64,000 nt of DNA from Borrelia persica No12. GTDB lineage: Bacteria > Spirochaetota > Spirochaetia > Borreliales > Borreliaceae. The notes beneath the pieces were generated by a model. It was not told where the DNA came from, ran no database searches, and was given only the letters and a program-made list of their open reading frames with translations. The position numbers and the translations under genes are program-made. Below, in pieces: positions 49,328 to 58,852 of this stretch. Position 1 is the stretch's first letter; the number at the start of each line of letters is the position of its first letter. The stretch is taken from the NCBI RefSeq assembly GCF_000500045.1, contig NZ_AYOT01000146.1, forward strand, positions 62,001 to 126,000, given 5' to 3'.

Positions 49328-50675
49328 ATTATTGGTAGCAGATGATGAGAAAAATATACGAGAAGGGATAGCAACTTACCTTGAAGAAGAAGGTTACTTT
49401 GTATTTACAGCTAGTGACGGAGAAGAAGCTCTTGAAATAATTCAAAACGAAAAAATTGATGCTATAATATCTGATCTTAGAATGCCTCAAATATCAGGAG
49501 AAGAATTATTAAAAATTGTAAAAGACAAAAATCCAAATATACCCTTAATTATTCTTACAGCACATGGAACCGTAGATTCAGCAGTTGATGCTATGCGAGA
49601 AGGTGCTTACGATTTTTTAACAAAACCTGTTGACCTTGAAAGATTATTACTAATCATCAAAAGAGCTTTAAAAAAGAAAAATGATAAAAAACATCAAAAT
49701 GTATTACAAGAAAACATAATTATCCGAAAAAATCTAAGCTATTATGAAGAGATATTTGGAAAATCACTGATAATGCAAAAAACCTTAGAACTTGTAAAAA
49801 AAATTGCAAAATCAAAAGCATCTGTTCTAATAACTGGAGAGAGTGGTGTTGGAAAAGAAGTAATAGCAGACGCCATATTTGATTTATCAAATAGAAATGA
49901 CAAACCTTTCATTAAAGTCAATTGCGCTGCACTATCTGAAAGTATACTTGAAAGTGAACTGTTTGGCCATGAAAAAGGAGCATTCACAGGTGCAATTTCT
50001 CAAAAAAAAGGCAGATTTGAACTGGCAGATAAAGGAACCATATTTTTAGACGAAATAGTAGAAATCTCACCTGAAGTTCAAGTGAAATTATTAAGAGTCC
50101 TTCAAAATAAAACATTTGAACGAGTAGGAGGCGAGACAACTATGAAAGTTGATATTAGGCTATTAACAGCAACAAATAAAAACATTGAAGAAGAAATTAA
50201 AAAAGGAAAATTTAGAGAAGATTTATTTTATAGACTTAACATCATAAATATAAATATTCCACCACTAAGAGAGAGAAAAGACGATATTCTAAATTTAACA
50301 AAAATACTAATTAAAGGCGTTGCAAGTGAAAATAATAGAGAAGAAAAAAATCTATCTAATGATGCACTAAAAGCCCTTTATGCATATGATTGGCCGGGTA
50401 ATATCAGAGAACTAAAAAATGTACTTGAGAGCGCATTAATCTTATCTAAAGGAAAACAAATTGTTAAAGATGATCTGCCTCCCAAAATCAAGAACAACAC
50501 AAATCAAACATTTAAAATAACATTACCAATAGGAATAAGCTTAAAAGAAGCAGAAAAAGAAATTATCAAACAAACACTTCTGCACTCCAAGAATAATAAA
50601 AGCAAATGTGCTGAAATACTTAAAATAGGAAGAAAAACCTTGCACAATAAAATTACAGAATACAACATATATTAA
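49320..50675 (+). CDS. rrp2: Sigma-54-dependent response regulator Rrp2
   Basis: 451 residues, NtrC type. The receiver has Asp52 (IISDLRMP), Thr and Lys positions (ILTAHG, TKPVD). The AAA+ domain has GESGVGKEV, GHEKGAFTGA, the sigma-54 contact loop, and ATNKNIEEEIKKGKFREDLFYRLN (broken: GKFREDLFYRLN). The C-terminus has a Fis-type HTH (SKNNKSKCAEILKIGRKTLHNK). Rrp2 with RpoN activates rpoS, whose -24/-12 promoter is in this window at 41779. Confidence 0.96.
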   Translation: MSKLLVADDEKNIREGIATYLEEEGYFVFTASDGEEALEIIQNEKIDAIISDLRMPQISGEELLKIVKDKNPNIPLIILTAHGTVDSAVDAMREGAYDFLTKPVDLERLLLIIKRALKKKNDKKHQNVLQENIIIRKNLSYYEEIFGKSLIMQKTLELVKKIAKSKASVLITGESGVGKEVIADAIFDLSNRNDKPFIKVNCAALSESILESELFGHEKGAFTGAISQKKGRFELADKGTIFLDEIVEISPEVQVKLLRVLQNKTFERVGGETTMKVDIRLLTATNKNIEEEIKKGKFREDLFYRLNIININIPPLRERKDDILNLTKILIKGVASENNREEKNLSNDALKALYAYDWPGNIRELKNVLESALILSKGKQIVKDDLPPKIKNNTNQTFKITLPIGISLKEAEKEIIKQTLLHSKNNKSKCAEILKIGRKTLHNKITEYNIY

Positions 50676-50821
50676 CTAACACATATAGCAACTATTAATT
50701 AATAATTAGTATCAAACAATACATCTATTATGCTATAGTGTATATTTTTTATACCAAAAAACTATTAATAATAACAATAATATATCAAGTCGAAACACAT
50801 TAAGTAAATCTTTTAAATAAA

Positions 50822-50840
50822 GTGTAGCAAAAAATTACAC
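50822..50840. terminator. Weak hairpin between convergent rrp2 and M23 gene
   Basis: GTGTA, nine-base loop, TACAC, then CCCC and a run of T residues about 15 bases on (50853-50860). It lies in the 212-base region between two convergent genes, where a terminator is expected. The stem is short. Confidence 0.35.
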
Positions 50841-50887
50841 CCCTATATTTAATTTTTTTTAAATTATCACATTATAATAAACACAAT

Positions 50888-51793
50888 TTAATAATCTAAT
50901 TTTGTCCCTTTTAAAATTGTCATAGGATTAACAGGACCATCTCTCTTTAATATTTCGAAATGTAAATGAGGACCAGTAGAGCGACCAGTCTGCCCCACTC
51001 TACCAATAATACCCCCTGCTCTTAAAATATCTCCTTTTTTAACAACATAAGAACTAAGATGTCCATAAAGAGATTTAACATTATTTTTATGTTCCACAAC
51101 AACAAAATTACCATAAACATTATTAAACCCAACTACACCAACAACACCATAAGCTGAACAAAAAACCAAAGAGTTAATAGGAGCTGCAAGATCTATACCT
51201 GTATGAAAACTTTTAACACCAGTAAAAGGATCTGGTCTAAATCCAAAATCAGAACTTACAATAAAGCTCTTTAACGGAAAAATAAAATCAGAATTTAAAA
51301 AGAAAAGCATCTCTGTACTTGAAAAAAAACTTAATTTTGGATGCTTGAGAGAATCAAAAAAATAAAAGTCATAAATCTTATTATTCCTCTTAATCTTTAC
51401 TTTTTCTGCTTTTGACAAATCCCTTGTCGCTAATAGCAAATTATTAAATCTGTAATCTTTATTATTAAGGACAAAAATACCCTTTCTACTAGGTAATAAA
51501 ATTTCTTGTCCTACCTTTAAAGAAGGAGAATCCAACATATTAATTGTAGCAATACTAGCTTGCCATCCATTCAATTTATTTGAAATCTTAAAAAAAGTAT
51601 CTCCCCCTTTTACTCGATATAAATAAACAAATAAAGGAACATTTTCTTTTTTATTATATTTAGAAATTTTTCTTCTCAGATCATAAAAAATAGGATCCTT
51701 ATTTGAAAAATTTTTTATCTCAGGATAAGAATATAAGAAAGCAAATTGTAACAAAAAGAATAAAAACTCAAATAAAAAAATACACTTATCCAT
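50888..51793 (-). CDS. LysM plus M23 (LytM-type) peptidase
   Basis: 301 residues with a signal peptide (residues 5-22). LysM at about 57-101 (YRVKGGDTFFKISNKLNG ... VGQEILLPS). The M23 domain has His197 and Asp201 (FHTGIDLAAP) and His276/His278 (GPHLHFEI), the full zinc set, so an active endopeptidase on peptidoglycan is likely. It would act in the periplasm, in cell separation or in making room for flagella. It converges on rrp2 and diverges from mazG. Confidence 0.9.
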   Translation of the reverse strand: MDKCIFLFEFLFFLLQFAFLYSYPEIKNFSNKDPIFYDLRRKISKYNKKENVPLFVYLYRVKGGDTFFKISNKLNGWQASIATINMLDSPSLKVGQEILLPSRKGIFVLNNKDYRFNNLLLATRDLSKAEKVKIKRNNKIYDFYFFDSLKHPKLSFFSSTEMLFFLNSDFIFPLKSFIVSSDFGFRPDPFTGVKSFHTGIDLAAPINSLVFCSAYGVVGVVGFNNVYGNFVVVEHKNNVKSLYGHLSSYVVKKGDILRAGGIIGRVGQTGRSTGPHLHFEILKRDGPVNPMTILKGTKLDY

Positions 51794-51891
51794 AATAGCT
51801 AAATATCAATTAATATAATAACAATTTCAAAAAAAAGAAACGATAAATAAACTTGTAAATAAATAAAAACTATATTAAACTGGTCTTAATT

Positions 51892-52221
51892 ATGGAATTA
51901 AACGAATATCAAATAAAAGCTAAACAAACGGCAAAATATAAAAATAAAAAAGAAGAACTAATCTTAACCACACTTGGACTTGCTGGTGAAACAGGAGAAG
52001 TGGTAGAGAAAATAAAAAAATTAGGTAGAGATAGAGAATATGTCCTTGATGAAGAATATTTACTGGCAATAAAGAAAGAACTTGGTGATGTATTATGGTA
52101 TATTTCAAATCTAAGCAATAATCTTGGAATAACACTTGAAGATGTTGCAATAACAAATTTAGAAAAATTAAAAAAAAGATATGAAAACGGAACAATTAGT
52201 GGTGAGGGTGATGAGAGATAA
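51892..52221 (+). CDS. MazG-like nucleotide pyrophosphohydrolase
   Basis: 109 residues. The MazG core is ETGEVVEKIKK (E-x-x-E) and KKELGDVLWYISNLSNNLGI (E-x-x-D). This is a single-domain form, unlike the two-domain MazG of E. coli. It probably hydrolyses non-canonical dNTPs or NTPs. The DUF368 gene follows 36 bases on. Confidence 0.87.
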   Translation: MELNEYQIKAKQTAKYKNKKEELILTTLGLAGETGEVVEKIKKLGRDREYVLDEEYLLAIKKELGDVLWYISNLSNNLGITLEDVAITNLEKLKKRYENGTISGEGDER

Positions 52222-52257
52222 AAGACACTATTTTATGTAAATATATAAGCAATTATA

Positions 52258-53112
52258 ATGGAAATTTATATAAAAGGAATATTAATTGGCAGTGCAAGTA
52301 TAATACCGGGTATCTCAGGAGGTACGCTTGCCTTAATACTAGGAATATATTATAACATCATTTATTCATCTACCAGTCTTATAAAGCTAAAGAGAGTAAA
52401 AGAAAACATAATTTTTCTAGGAAAGTTATCACTTGGAATATTAACTTCAACAATAATACTTGCAAAAATATTTAAAAATTACATTTTAGACAATTCAATA
52501 AAAGAAATGTATTTAAATATATTTTTCATAGGGTTACTTACGGGCAGCATATTTACATTAAAAAAAGGAATTAATACAAATTTGCAATTTAACAAAAATA
52601 AAAATATTAATAAATATCTATTATTTCTAATTGGATTTTTAACCATACTATTCTTCCTAGTTTTAAAAAATTATAATGTATCGCTAAATTTAACAACAAA
52701 TCAAAACAAAACCTCAATTCAATACTATCTATTACTTGCCAGTTCAGGAATAATAGGTGGTGCTGCAATGATCCTACCAGGAATATCAGGTTCACTCATA
52801 TTACTTAGTCTTGGAACTTACAGAGAAATAATAAACATAATCGCACAAATTAACATCATTCCATGTATAATATTTGGTATTTTTACAATAATAGGCATAG
52901 GAATTACAATACTGATCATCAAAAAAACAATAGAAAAAAATTTAATCAATTTCCTCTATCTATCTATGGGACTAATTTCAGGAACAATCATACAAATGAT
53001 ATTTATCACAACTAAACTACAAGTAAAGCTTAGCCCAACAATTTACGCACTCTCAATTACCTTACTTGGAATAGGAATATACATAAACAATTTCTTTAAA
53101 CAATCTATTTAG
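52258..53112 (+). CDS. DUF368 polytopic membrane protein (candidate undecaprenyl-phosphate transporter)
   Basis: 284 residues with about eight membrane helices. Two repeats carry the family motif: IIPGISGGTLALILGIY near residue 18 and MILPGISGSLILLSLGTY near residue 172, suggesting an inverted-repeat transporter. DUF368 proteins (PopT) have been linked to return of undecaprenyl phosphate across the membrane. I infer that role here, which fits murG in the same window. It ends 29 bases before tRNA-Leu on the other strand. Confidence 0.83.
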   Translation: MEIYIKGILIGSASIIPGISGGTLALILGIYYNIIYSSTSLIKLKRVKENIIFLGKLSLGILTSTIILAKIFKNYILDNSIKEMYLNIFFIGLLTGSIFTLKKGINTNLQFNKNKNINKYLLFLIGFLTILFFLVLKNYNVSLNLTTNQNKTSIQYYLLLASSGIIGGAAMILPGISGSLILLSLGTYREIINIIAQINIIPCIIFGIFTIIGIGITILIIKKTIEKNLINFLYLSMGLISGTIIQMIFITTKLQVKLSPTIYALSITLLGIGIYINNFFKQSI

Positions 53113-53141
53113 CAGTAACAAACAATCTTGAAATTTTAAAT

Positions 53142-53224
53142 ACCGAAAACCGGACTTGAACCGGTACGGAGCTTCCTCCTCAGGATTTTAAGTCCTGTGT
53201 GTCTACCATTTCCACCATTTCGGC
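53142..53224 (-). tRNA. tRNA-Leu (anticodon TAA)
   Basis: Minus strand: acceptor GCCGAAA / TTTCGGT (first pair G-T), anticodon arm CAGGA-CTTAAAA-TCCTG giving TAA, a long variable arm (GAGGAAGCTC), and the T-arm CCGGT-TCAAGTC-CGG. The long variable arm is that of a class II tRNA. It reads TTA, the most used Leu codon in this genome's style. Confidence 0.95.
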
Positions 53225-53291
53225 ATCGGTAGTAATGATATAATAATGCAATAACGATGTCAAGAATTAAATAAAATTTAAATTTATTCAT

Positions 53292-54017
53292 CTATTCAAT
53301 TAAAATACTTTTTGGAAAGCCATCTATATAAAAATTATCATATAAATAGCTTAAAATAACATACATTAAAGAATGAAGAGAGATTTGTGCTGCAAAATTA
53401 GAACAAAATTTAGAATCAATGACATTAATTATATGAAAAGGACTGGTTGAATGGTAAAGCAAATTAAAAAAACCATTTCTAATGATCATATTCAATAAAA
53501 CAAGTTCACTCTTATTTAAAATAAAAAGCAAATTTTCATATCTACGACTTAAATATTTTATTTGCTCATTAATAATAGCAATATCTAAATTATCAGCTAT
53601 TTTTTCATCAAAATTAAAAACAACAATACCATAATTCCGATCTTTAAACATAAAATCAACAACCACACCCAATCTATACTCATAAAACCCTTCTATCAAC
53701 TCTAAAATTTGTATTTTAATTTTTTCTTTAGCAAGAAGACCTATAGATAAAATATCATTTTGTCTAATAAAATATGCATTCTGAAAATCTCCAAATGCAA
53801 CCTTATTATTAACTAGATCTAACTCCTCTTTATTACTTAAATTTTTAATGATAACCAAATCAAAATCCGAACAAAACAGATTATAAGCAATATCTACTAA
53901 TAGATTAAGTGAAACTAAATTCTTAGGAAAATTAGCAACACTAAACTCTAAAATATTAAAATTTCTTTTTGAAAAACTACAAGATAGCACCAATAAACTA
54001 AGAAATAAATTTCTCAA
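53292..54017 (-). CDS. Hypothetical lipoprotein
   Basis: 241 residues if it starts at the TTG at 54017 inside the clpP end (LVLSC lipobox with Cys at 13); longer frames up to 54074 lack a reason. The remainder is mixed alpha/beta: NILEFSVANFPKNLVSLNLLVDI, DFDLVIIKNLSNKEELDLVNN, YGIVVFNFDEKIADNLDIAI. The DLVIIKNL and VSLNLLVDIAYN parts recall endonuclease/exonuclease/phosphatase-like folds, but I do not assign one. The start codon is uncertain. Confidence 0.6.
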   Translation of the reverse strand: MRNLFLSLLVLSCSFSKRNFNILEFSVANFPKNLVSLNLLVDIAYNLFCSDFDLVIIKNLSNKEELDLVNNKVAFGDFQNAYFIRQNDILSIGLLAKEKIKIQILELIEGFYEYRLGVVVDFMFKDRNYGIVVFNFDEKIADNLDIAIINEQIKYLSRRYENLLFILNKSELVLLNMIIRNGFFNLLYHSTSPFHIINVIDSKFCSNFAAQISLHSLMYVILSYLYDNFYIDGFPKSILIE

Positions 54018-54588
54018 GTTCAAGTCTAGTCTTAATAATCTTAAAGACAAGCCCATATTTGACTGCTGATTCACTGTTTAACCAAAAATCTCTATCAGTA
54101 TCCTTCTCTACCTTATCAAGGTCCTGACCCGTCTCTTTTGCAATAATATCATTAAGTTCACTCTTAACCTTATTAAGCTCATTTGTATAAATTTCAATAT
54201 CTGTAGCAACACCCTTAAAGCCACTTAATGGTTGATGCAATAAATATCTTGCATGTGGCAAAGAAAACCTACTCTTTGAATCTGCTGCTAAAAAAATTAA
54301 AGCACCAGCACTTGCAACAAGCCCAACTCCAATCGTAAAGACCTTAGGCCTTACAAAACGTATCATATTAAAAATAGCAAAGCCAGCATCAATATCACCA
54401 CCCTCTGAATCAATATAAACAAATATTGGTTTACTTGAATCTGATGCTTCTAAAAATAATATTTTTTCTTGAAATAACTTAGAAGTATCCTTGTCAATCT
54501 CACCTGTAATAACTATTGATCTACTCTTTAACGCAAATTCTAATGATTTTTGTATTTCTGCTTGCACATTTTTATCCTTAAAATCCAT
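53998..54588 (-). CDS. clpP: ClpP protease subunit (second ClpP type)
   Basis: 196 residues. The catalytic triad is visible: Ser93 (GLVASAGAL), His118 (LLHQPL) and Asp167 (TDRDFWLNSESAVKYGL). The usual oxyanion Gly-Gly is present as SEGGDIDAGFAI. B. burgdorferi carries two clpP genes; this looks like the one outside the clpX operon (no clpX or tig is adjacent). It overlaps the lipoprotein gene by 20 bases. Confidence 0.92.
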   Translation of the reverse strand: MDFKDKNVQAEIQKSLEFALKSRSIVITGEIDKDTSKLFQEKILFLEASDSSKPIFVYIDSEGGDIDAGFAIFNMIRFVRPKVFTIGVGLVASAGALIFLAADSKSRFSLPHARYLLHQPLSGFKGVATDIEIYTNELNKVKSELNDIIAKETGQDLDKVEKDTDRDFWLNSESAVKYGLVFKIIKTRLELEKFIS

Positions 54589-54822
54589 AAACTAACCCTT
54601 GAAACAATATAATTTAATATACATATTATAGTTAAAAACAAAAGGTTTTTAAATCTTCATACAAATATAAAAATAAATAACATGAAAATAATTAAATATA
54701 AACAAAACAAGTAAAAAATTTTAATAAAAATAAACTGTAAAATAATTTATAAACAAATTGCTTACTTGAAAATAATTTTTTAAAATTACAAAAAAATCAA
54801 ATTCTAAATAAAGGAAAACCAA

Positions 54823-55878
54823 ATGGAATATGAATTTGCAATTATTGGGGGTGGTATTGCTGGAAGCACTTTAACTTATGAAATAATCCAAAGAAAAAAA
54901 AGTGTAATTTTATTCGATGACGGAAAAGACAAAGCAACAACAGTAGCTGGAGGACTTATTAACCCTATTATGGGAAGAAAAATGAATATTGCTTGGAAAG
55001 AAGCTGAAATTTTTACATTTGCAATTCAATATTACAAATCAATGGAAAAAAATATTCATTGTAATTTTTTCAAAGAAAATCATATATTTAGACCATTTAC
55101 CACAAAAACCCAAAAAGGAGAATTACTTTCAAAAATCAACAATGATGCAAATTTGAAAGACTTTATTATAGAAATAAAGAATGATAGAATAAATAATTTT
55201 TCTAATGATAACGATGGAGGCATACTAATAAATGGAGCAACAATTAATACAAATTTATATATAAATAACCTAAAGAAATACTTTATTAAGTATCATAAAT
55301 ATATAGAAAAAGAGATCAATCACAAAAATATTAAAATAAACGAAAAATTTTTTACAATAAACAAATTAAAATTTAAAAAAATAATCTTCACAAAAGGATA
55401 TAAAGAAAAAATTGAAGGATTCTTTTCATATCTTCCATTCAAATTAGCAAAAGGAGAAATGCTTATAATAGAAATTCAAGGACTCAATCTTAAAGAAATC
55501 TACAATAGGCATGTATCATTAATACCTTTAAAAAACAATAAATATTATCTTGGAGGAACTTATGAATGGCAAACTCTAGATAAAAGCACAAATGAATGGG
55601 CAAAAGCAGAATTATTAGAAAAACTCAAAAAAATTACAAATCTAAATTACAAAGTAATAGAACACAAAGCACACATAAGACCCTCCACACTTGATCGAGA
55701 ACCCTTTATTGGAGAACACCCACAATATAAAAATATATTTATATTAAATGGATTTGGAACAAGAGGAATATCAATGGCACCATATTTATCCAAAAAAATT
55801 TTAGATTATATTGAAAATAAATCTAATTTACCAACTTATTATGACATTAAAAGGTATGAAAACTTATACAATCCTTAA
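54823..55878 (+). CDS. FAD-dependent amine/D-amino-acid oxidoreductase (DadA-like)
   Basis: 351 residues. The dinucleotide fold is at the N-terminus: FAIIGGGIAGSTLTYEII (GGGIAG at 9-14), then AGGLINPIMGRKM and the C-terminal RPSTLDREPFIGEHP and FGTRGISMAPYLS, as in the DAO family. It oxidises an amino-acid-like substrate; which one is open. AAAGGA precedes its ATG. It stands alone with 200-330 base gaps either side. Confidence 0.82.
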   Translation: MEYEFAIIGGGIAGSTLTYEIIQRKKSVILFDDGKDKATTVAGGLINPIMGRKMNIAWKEAEIFTFAIQYYKSMEKNIHCNFFKENHIFRPFTTKTQKGELLSKINNDANLKDFIIEIKNDRINNFSNDNDGGILINGATINTNLYINNLKKYFIKYHKYIEKEINHKNIKINEKFFTINKLKFKKIIFTKGYKEKIEGFFSYLPFKLAKGEMLIIEIQGLNLKEIYNRHVSLIPLKNNKYYLGGTYEWQTLDKSTNEWAKAELLEKLKKITNLNYKVIEHKAHIRPSTLDREPFIGEHPQYKNIFILNGFGTRGISMAPYLSKKILDYIENKSNLPTYYDIKRYENLYNP

Positions 55879-56206
55879 AATGAAAGTACTCTAAAATAGC
55901 CAATTAATTTTTTTCAAACTTTTATTGCAATGAATAATTTATATTTAAAATATTTCTAATTTCACAAAAAAATAATATAATATGTCTAGTGTGTGTCAAA
56001 CTAAAATATAATAGTCAAAATAACACCTATCTATCTCTTACTAAAGCAAATACTCAACATACAATATCAAGGAGTATCTGTTATTAAGTTAAAAAATTAT
56101 TTTAAAAAAATGCCAAATATCAATATAACCATACTGCTTATTTTGAAAACCAATTTTGACATATATATTTACAACTTACTAAACAAAAAAAATTGGGAGA
56201 TCATTT
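55879..56206. other. Intergenic region before rnz, with a small frame
   Basis: 328 bases between the oxidoreductase and rnz. AT-rich with no strong terminator. AAGGAG at 56069-56074 is followed eight bases on by ATT and an open frame of 44 codons ending at 56217, inside the rnz start. From the ATG at 56110 it would have 35 residues. Confidence 0.5.
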
Positions 56207-57166
56207 TTGAATTTTAATATCAATATCCTTGGCACGGGGGGCACAAGACCACTATATAACAGATATTTAACATCTATTTTAATTGAATACCATGGAGAAA
56301 GCTTTCTTTTTGATTGTGGAGAAGCCACGCAAATGTCTCTTAGAAAACAAAAAATATCATGGCAAAAAATTAAAATAATTTGCATCACGCACTTACACGC
56401 AGATCACATCACAGGACTACTTGGAATAGTAATGTTAATGGCACAAAGTGGCGATACAAGAAAAGAACCTTTAACCATTATTGGTCCTATAGGTATCAAG
56501 AAGTACTTGGAAACAAATATTGAACTATTAAGAGTACACAAAAATTATCAAATAATATATAAAGAAGTAATAATTAATAAAACAGACCCTATATTATATG
56601 AAGATAAAAGAAAAAGAATCGAATACATTAAACTTAAACATTCAATAGAGTGTATTGGATATCTATTCATAGAAAAAGACAAACCCGGAAAATTTGACAC
56701 ACAAAAAGCAGAAAGCCTAAATATACCAAAAGGACCTATTAGAAAAAAACTCCAAGAGGGAAATGAAGTAATACTTGATGGAAGAAAAATATCACCTTCT
56801 GAAATATTAGGAGAGACCCAAAAAGGACTCAAATTTGCATATATTACAGATACAGCTTATTTTGAAGAATTAAGCACACAAATTCAAAATTTTAATTTAG
56901 TAATTATTGAAAGTACATTTAAAAATGATTTAAAAGAAGAAGCCAAAAAAAAATTACATTTAACAGCAAAATTAGCAGCACAAATTGCAAAAAAAGCAAA
57001 AGTATATCAAACTGGACTTATACATTTTAGTGAAAGATATACGCTAAATAAAGATTTATGTGAATTACTAAATGAGGCACAACAAGAATATCCAGATGGA
57101 AACATATTTTTAACAAAAGATGGTATGAAACTTAAAGCAAATAAAGATAAATTTATTATAAAATAA
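56207..57166 (+). CDS. rnz: Ribonuclease Z
   Basis: RNase Z cuts the 3' trailer from tRNA precursors. 319 residues, the short form. Zinc motif [10 protein letters not shown] with His62, His64, Asp66 and His67. The opening [19 protein letters not shown] and the ITDTAYF and IHFSERYT segments are also typical. The start is TTG at 56207, with GGGAG seven bases upstream. No CCA is needed in both tRNAs seen here, so the enzyme fits. Confidence 0.94.
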   Translation: MNFNINILGTGGTRPLYNRYLTSILIEYHGESFLFDCGEATQMSLRKQKISWQKIKIICITHLHADHITGLLGIVMLMAQSGDTRKEPLTIIGPIGIKKYLETNIELLRVHKNYQIIYKEVIINKTDPILYEDKRKRIEYIKLKHSIECIGYLFIEKDKPGKFDTQKAESLNIPKGPIRKKLQEGNEVILDGRKISPSEILGETQKGLKFAYITDTAYFEELSTQIQNFNLVIIESTFKNDLKEEAKKKLHLTAKLAAQIAKKAKVYQTGLIHFSERYTLNKDLCELLNEAQQEYPDGNIFLTKDGMKLKANKDKFIIK

Positions 57167-57187
57167 TAATATCTAAGGAGATAACAT

Positions 57188-58114
57188 ATGATACACGTAA
57201 ACAATATTACTAAAACATATGGTTCATTTACAGCTCTCTTAAATGTTAGCTTCAAAGTTGACGAAGGGGAAGTGCTTGGAATACTTGGTCCAAATGGAGC
57301 AGGAAAATCGACATTAATTAAAATTTTAACATCATTTCATTATCCAAATAAAGGAAATGTAAAAATCTTTGGAAAAGATATAACTGAAAATTCAAAAGAA
57401 ATATTACAAAACATAGGGTACATACCTGAAAAACTGGCTCTTTATCCTGAACTCTCAGTTAAAGAATATTTAAATTTTATATCAGAAATTAAGGGTGTTA
57501 CAAATCAAACCAAAGAAATAGATAAAGCAATAAGCATTTTTAAACTTGGAAGTGTTAAAAATAAACTAATATCCACACTATCAAAAGGATTTAAACAAAG
57601 AGTAGGAATAGCTGGCGCTTTAATTAACAATCCCAAACTTGTAATACTAGATGAACCAACAAATGGTCTTGATCCAAATCAAATTATTGAATTTAAAGAA
57701 TTTTTAAAAGAACTTGCAAAAAATAGTACAATACTATTTTCTTCTCACATTTTAAGCGAAGTTGAATCAATTTGTAAAAGAATAGTCATTATTAATAATG
57801 GAAAAATTATTGCTGATGACACTAAAGCAAATATAGCCAAAAATAGACTTCAAGAAGGTGAACTAGAGCTTATTATTTATAAAGATTCTGGGAAAATCAA
57901 AGAACATTTCAATAACAATGATATCTTTACATCAATTAAAATAGAAGAATTTGAAAAAGAAATCAATATTTCATTAAGACTCAAACCCAATAAAAGTGAG
58001 AGAGAACTTTTTAATTATATTATAAGTAAAGAAATGATACTCAAAGCAATGATTCCAAAACATGAAAGTTTAGAGAAAATATTTAGCAAACTAACAAAGG
58101 AGAAACAAGAATGA
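57188..58114 (+). CDS. ABC transporter ATP-binding protein (GldA-like)
   Basis: 308 residues. Walker A GPNGAGKST at 34-42, Q-loop GYIPEKLALYPELS, signature LSKGFKQRVG, Walker B VILDEPTNGLD, H-loop SSHILSE. The C-terminal part after residue 220 is an extra domain common in drug and GldA-like exporters. It overlaps the permease by four bases. It is the first of four genes in an operon. Confidence 0.93.
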   Translation: MIHVNNITKTYGSFTALLNVSFKVDEGEVLGILGPNGAGKSTLIKILTSFHYPNKGNVKIFGKDITENSKEILQNIGYIPEKLALYPELSVKEYLNFISEIKGVTNQTKEIDKAISIFKLGSVKNKLISTLSKGFKQRVGIAGALINNPKLVILDEPTNGLDPNQIIEFKEFLKELAKNSTILFSSHILSEVESICKRIVIINNGKIIADDTKANIAKNRLQEGELELIIYKDSGKIKEHFNNNDIFTSIKIEEFEKEINISLRLKPNKSERELFNYIISKEMILKAMIPKHESLEKIFSKLTKEKQE

Positions 58115-58845
58115 AAATCGATTTAAAACAATCTTTAATTTTATCAAAAAAAGAATTAAAAGTTTTATTTGGAACACCAACTGCATATGTTGTAATGCTA
58201 TTTTTTTTAATATTTGTCAATTTTTCCTTTATTTTCTTATCAGGATTTTTTATTAAAGACAATGCCTCATTAATGTCCTATTTTTCATCAATGCCTATAA
58301 TCTTAATGTTGGTTCTTCCAGCTCTAAGCATGGGAGTATTTTCAGAAGAATATAAAACGGGAAGTATCGAATTACTTTATGCACTACCAATAAACCCACA
58401 AGAGATAGTACTTGGCAAATTTATTACACTTAAAATATTTACACTAATACTTTTTGCTCTCACGTTGCCACTAACATTAATGACAATCTTTATGGGTGAA
58501 TTTGATCTTGGTATAATATTCCTACAATATTTAGGAATAATTCTTTATTCTCACTCAGTGCTTAGCATAGGAGTCTTTATATCTTCTATTACTAGAAGTC
58601 AAATAGTGTCTTACGTAATAAGTGTGTTTATTTTAGTCATAATAGTATTTTCAGGAAAGTTAATAATGATATTTGGAAAAGATAATATATTTGGACAAAT
58701 ACTCAACTTTATTTCAATTAGTAATCACTTTGCTTATTTTAATATGGGAATATTAAATTTATCAGACTTAATCTACTTCACTACACTTTCAATTATATTT
58801 TTAATATTAAGCTCATACAGCATAAGACTAAAAAAATGGAGATAG
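58111..58845 (+). CDS. ABC-2-type permease (GldF-like)
   Basis: 244 residues with about six membrane helices. It opens SKKELKVLFGTPTAYVVMLFFLIF and has VLPALSMGVFSEEYKTGSIELLYALPI, a clear ABC-2/GldF mark (GSIELLxxxP). It forms the membrane part with the ATPase upstream. The two following genes are the rest of a Gld-type unit. Confidence 0.9.
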   Translation: MKIDLKQSLILSKKELKVLFGTPTAYVVMLFFLIFVNFSFIFLSGFFIKDNASLMSYFSSMPIILMLVLPALSMGVFSEEYKTGSIELLYALPINPQEIVLGKFITLKIFTLILFALTLPLTLMTIFMGEFDLGIIFLQYLGIILYSHSVLSIGVFISSITRSQIVSYVISVFILVIIVFSGKLIMIFGKDNIFGQILNFISISNHFAYFNMGILNLSDLIYFTTLSIIFLILSSYSIRLKKWR

Positions 58846-58852
58846 TTATTTT

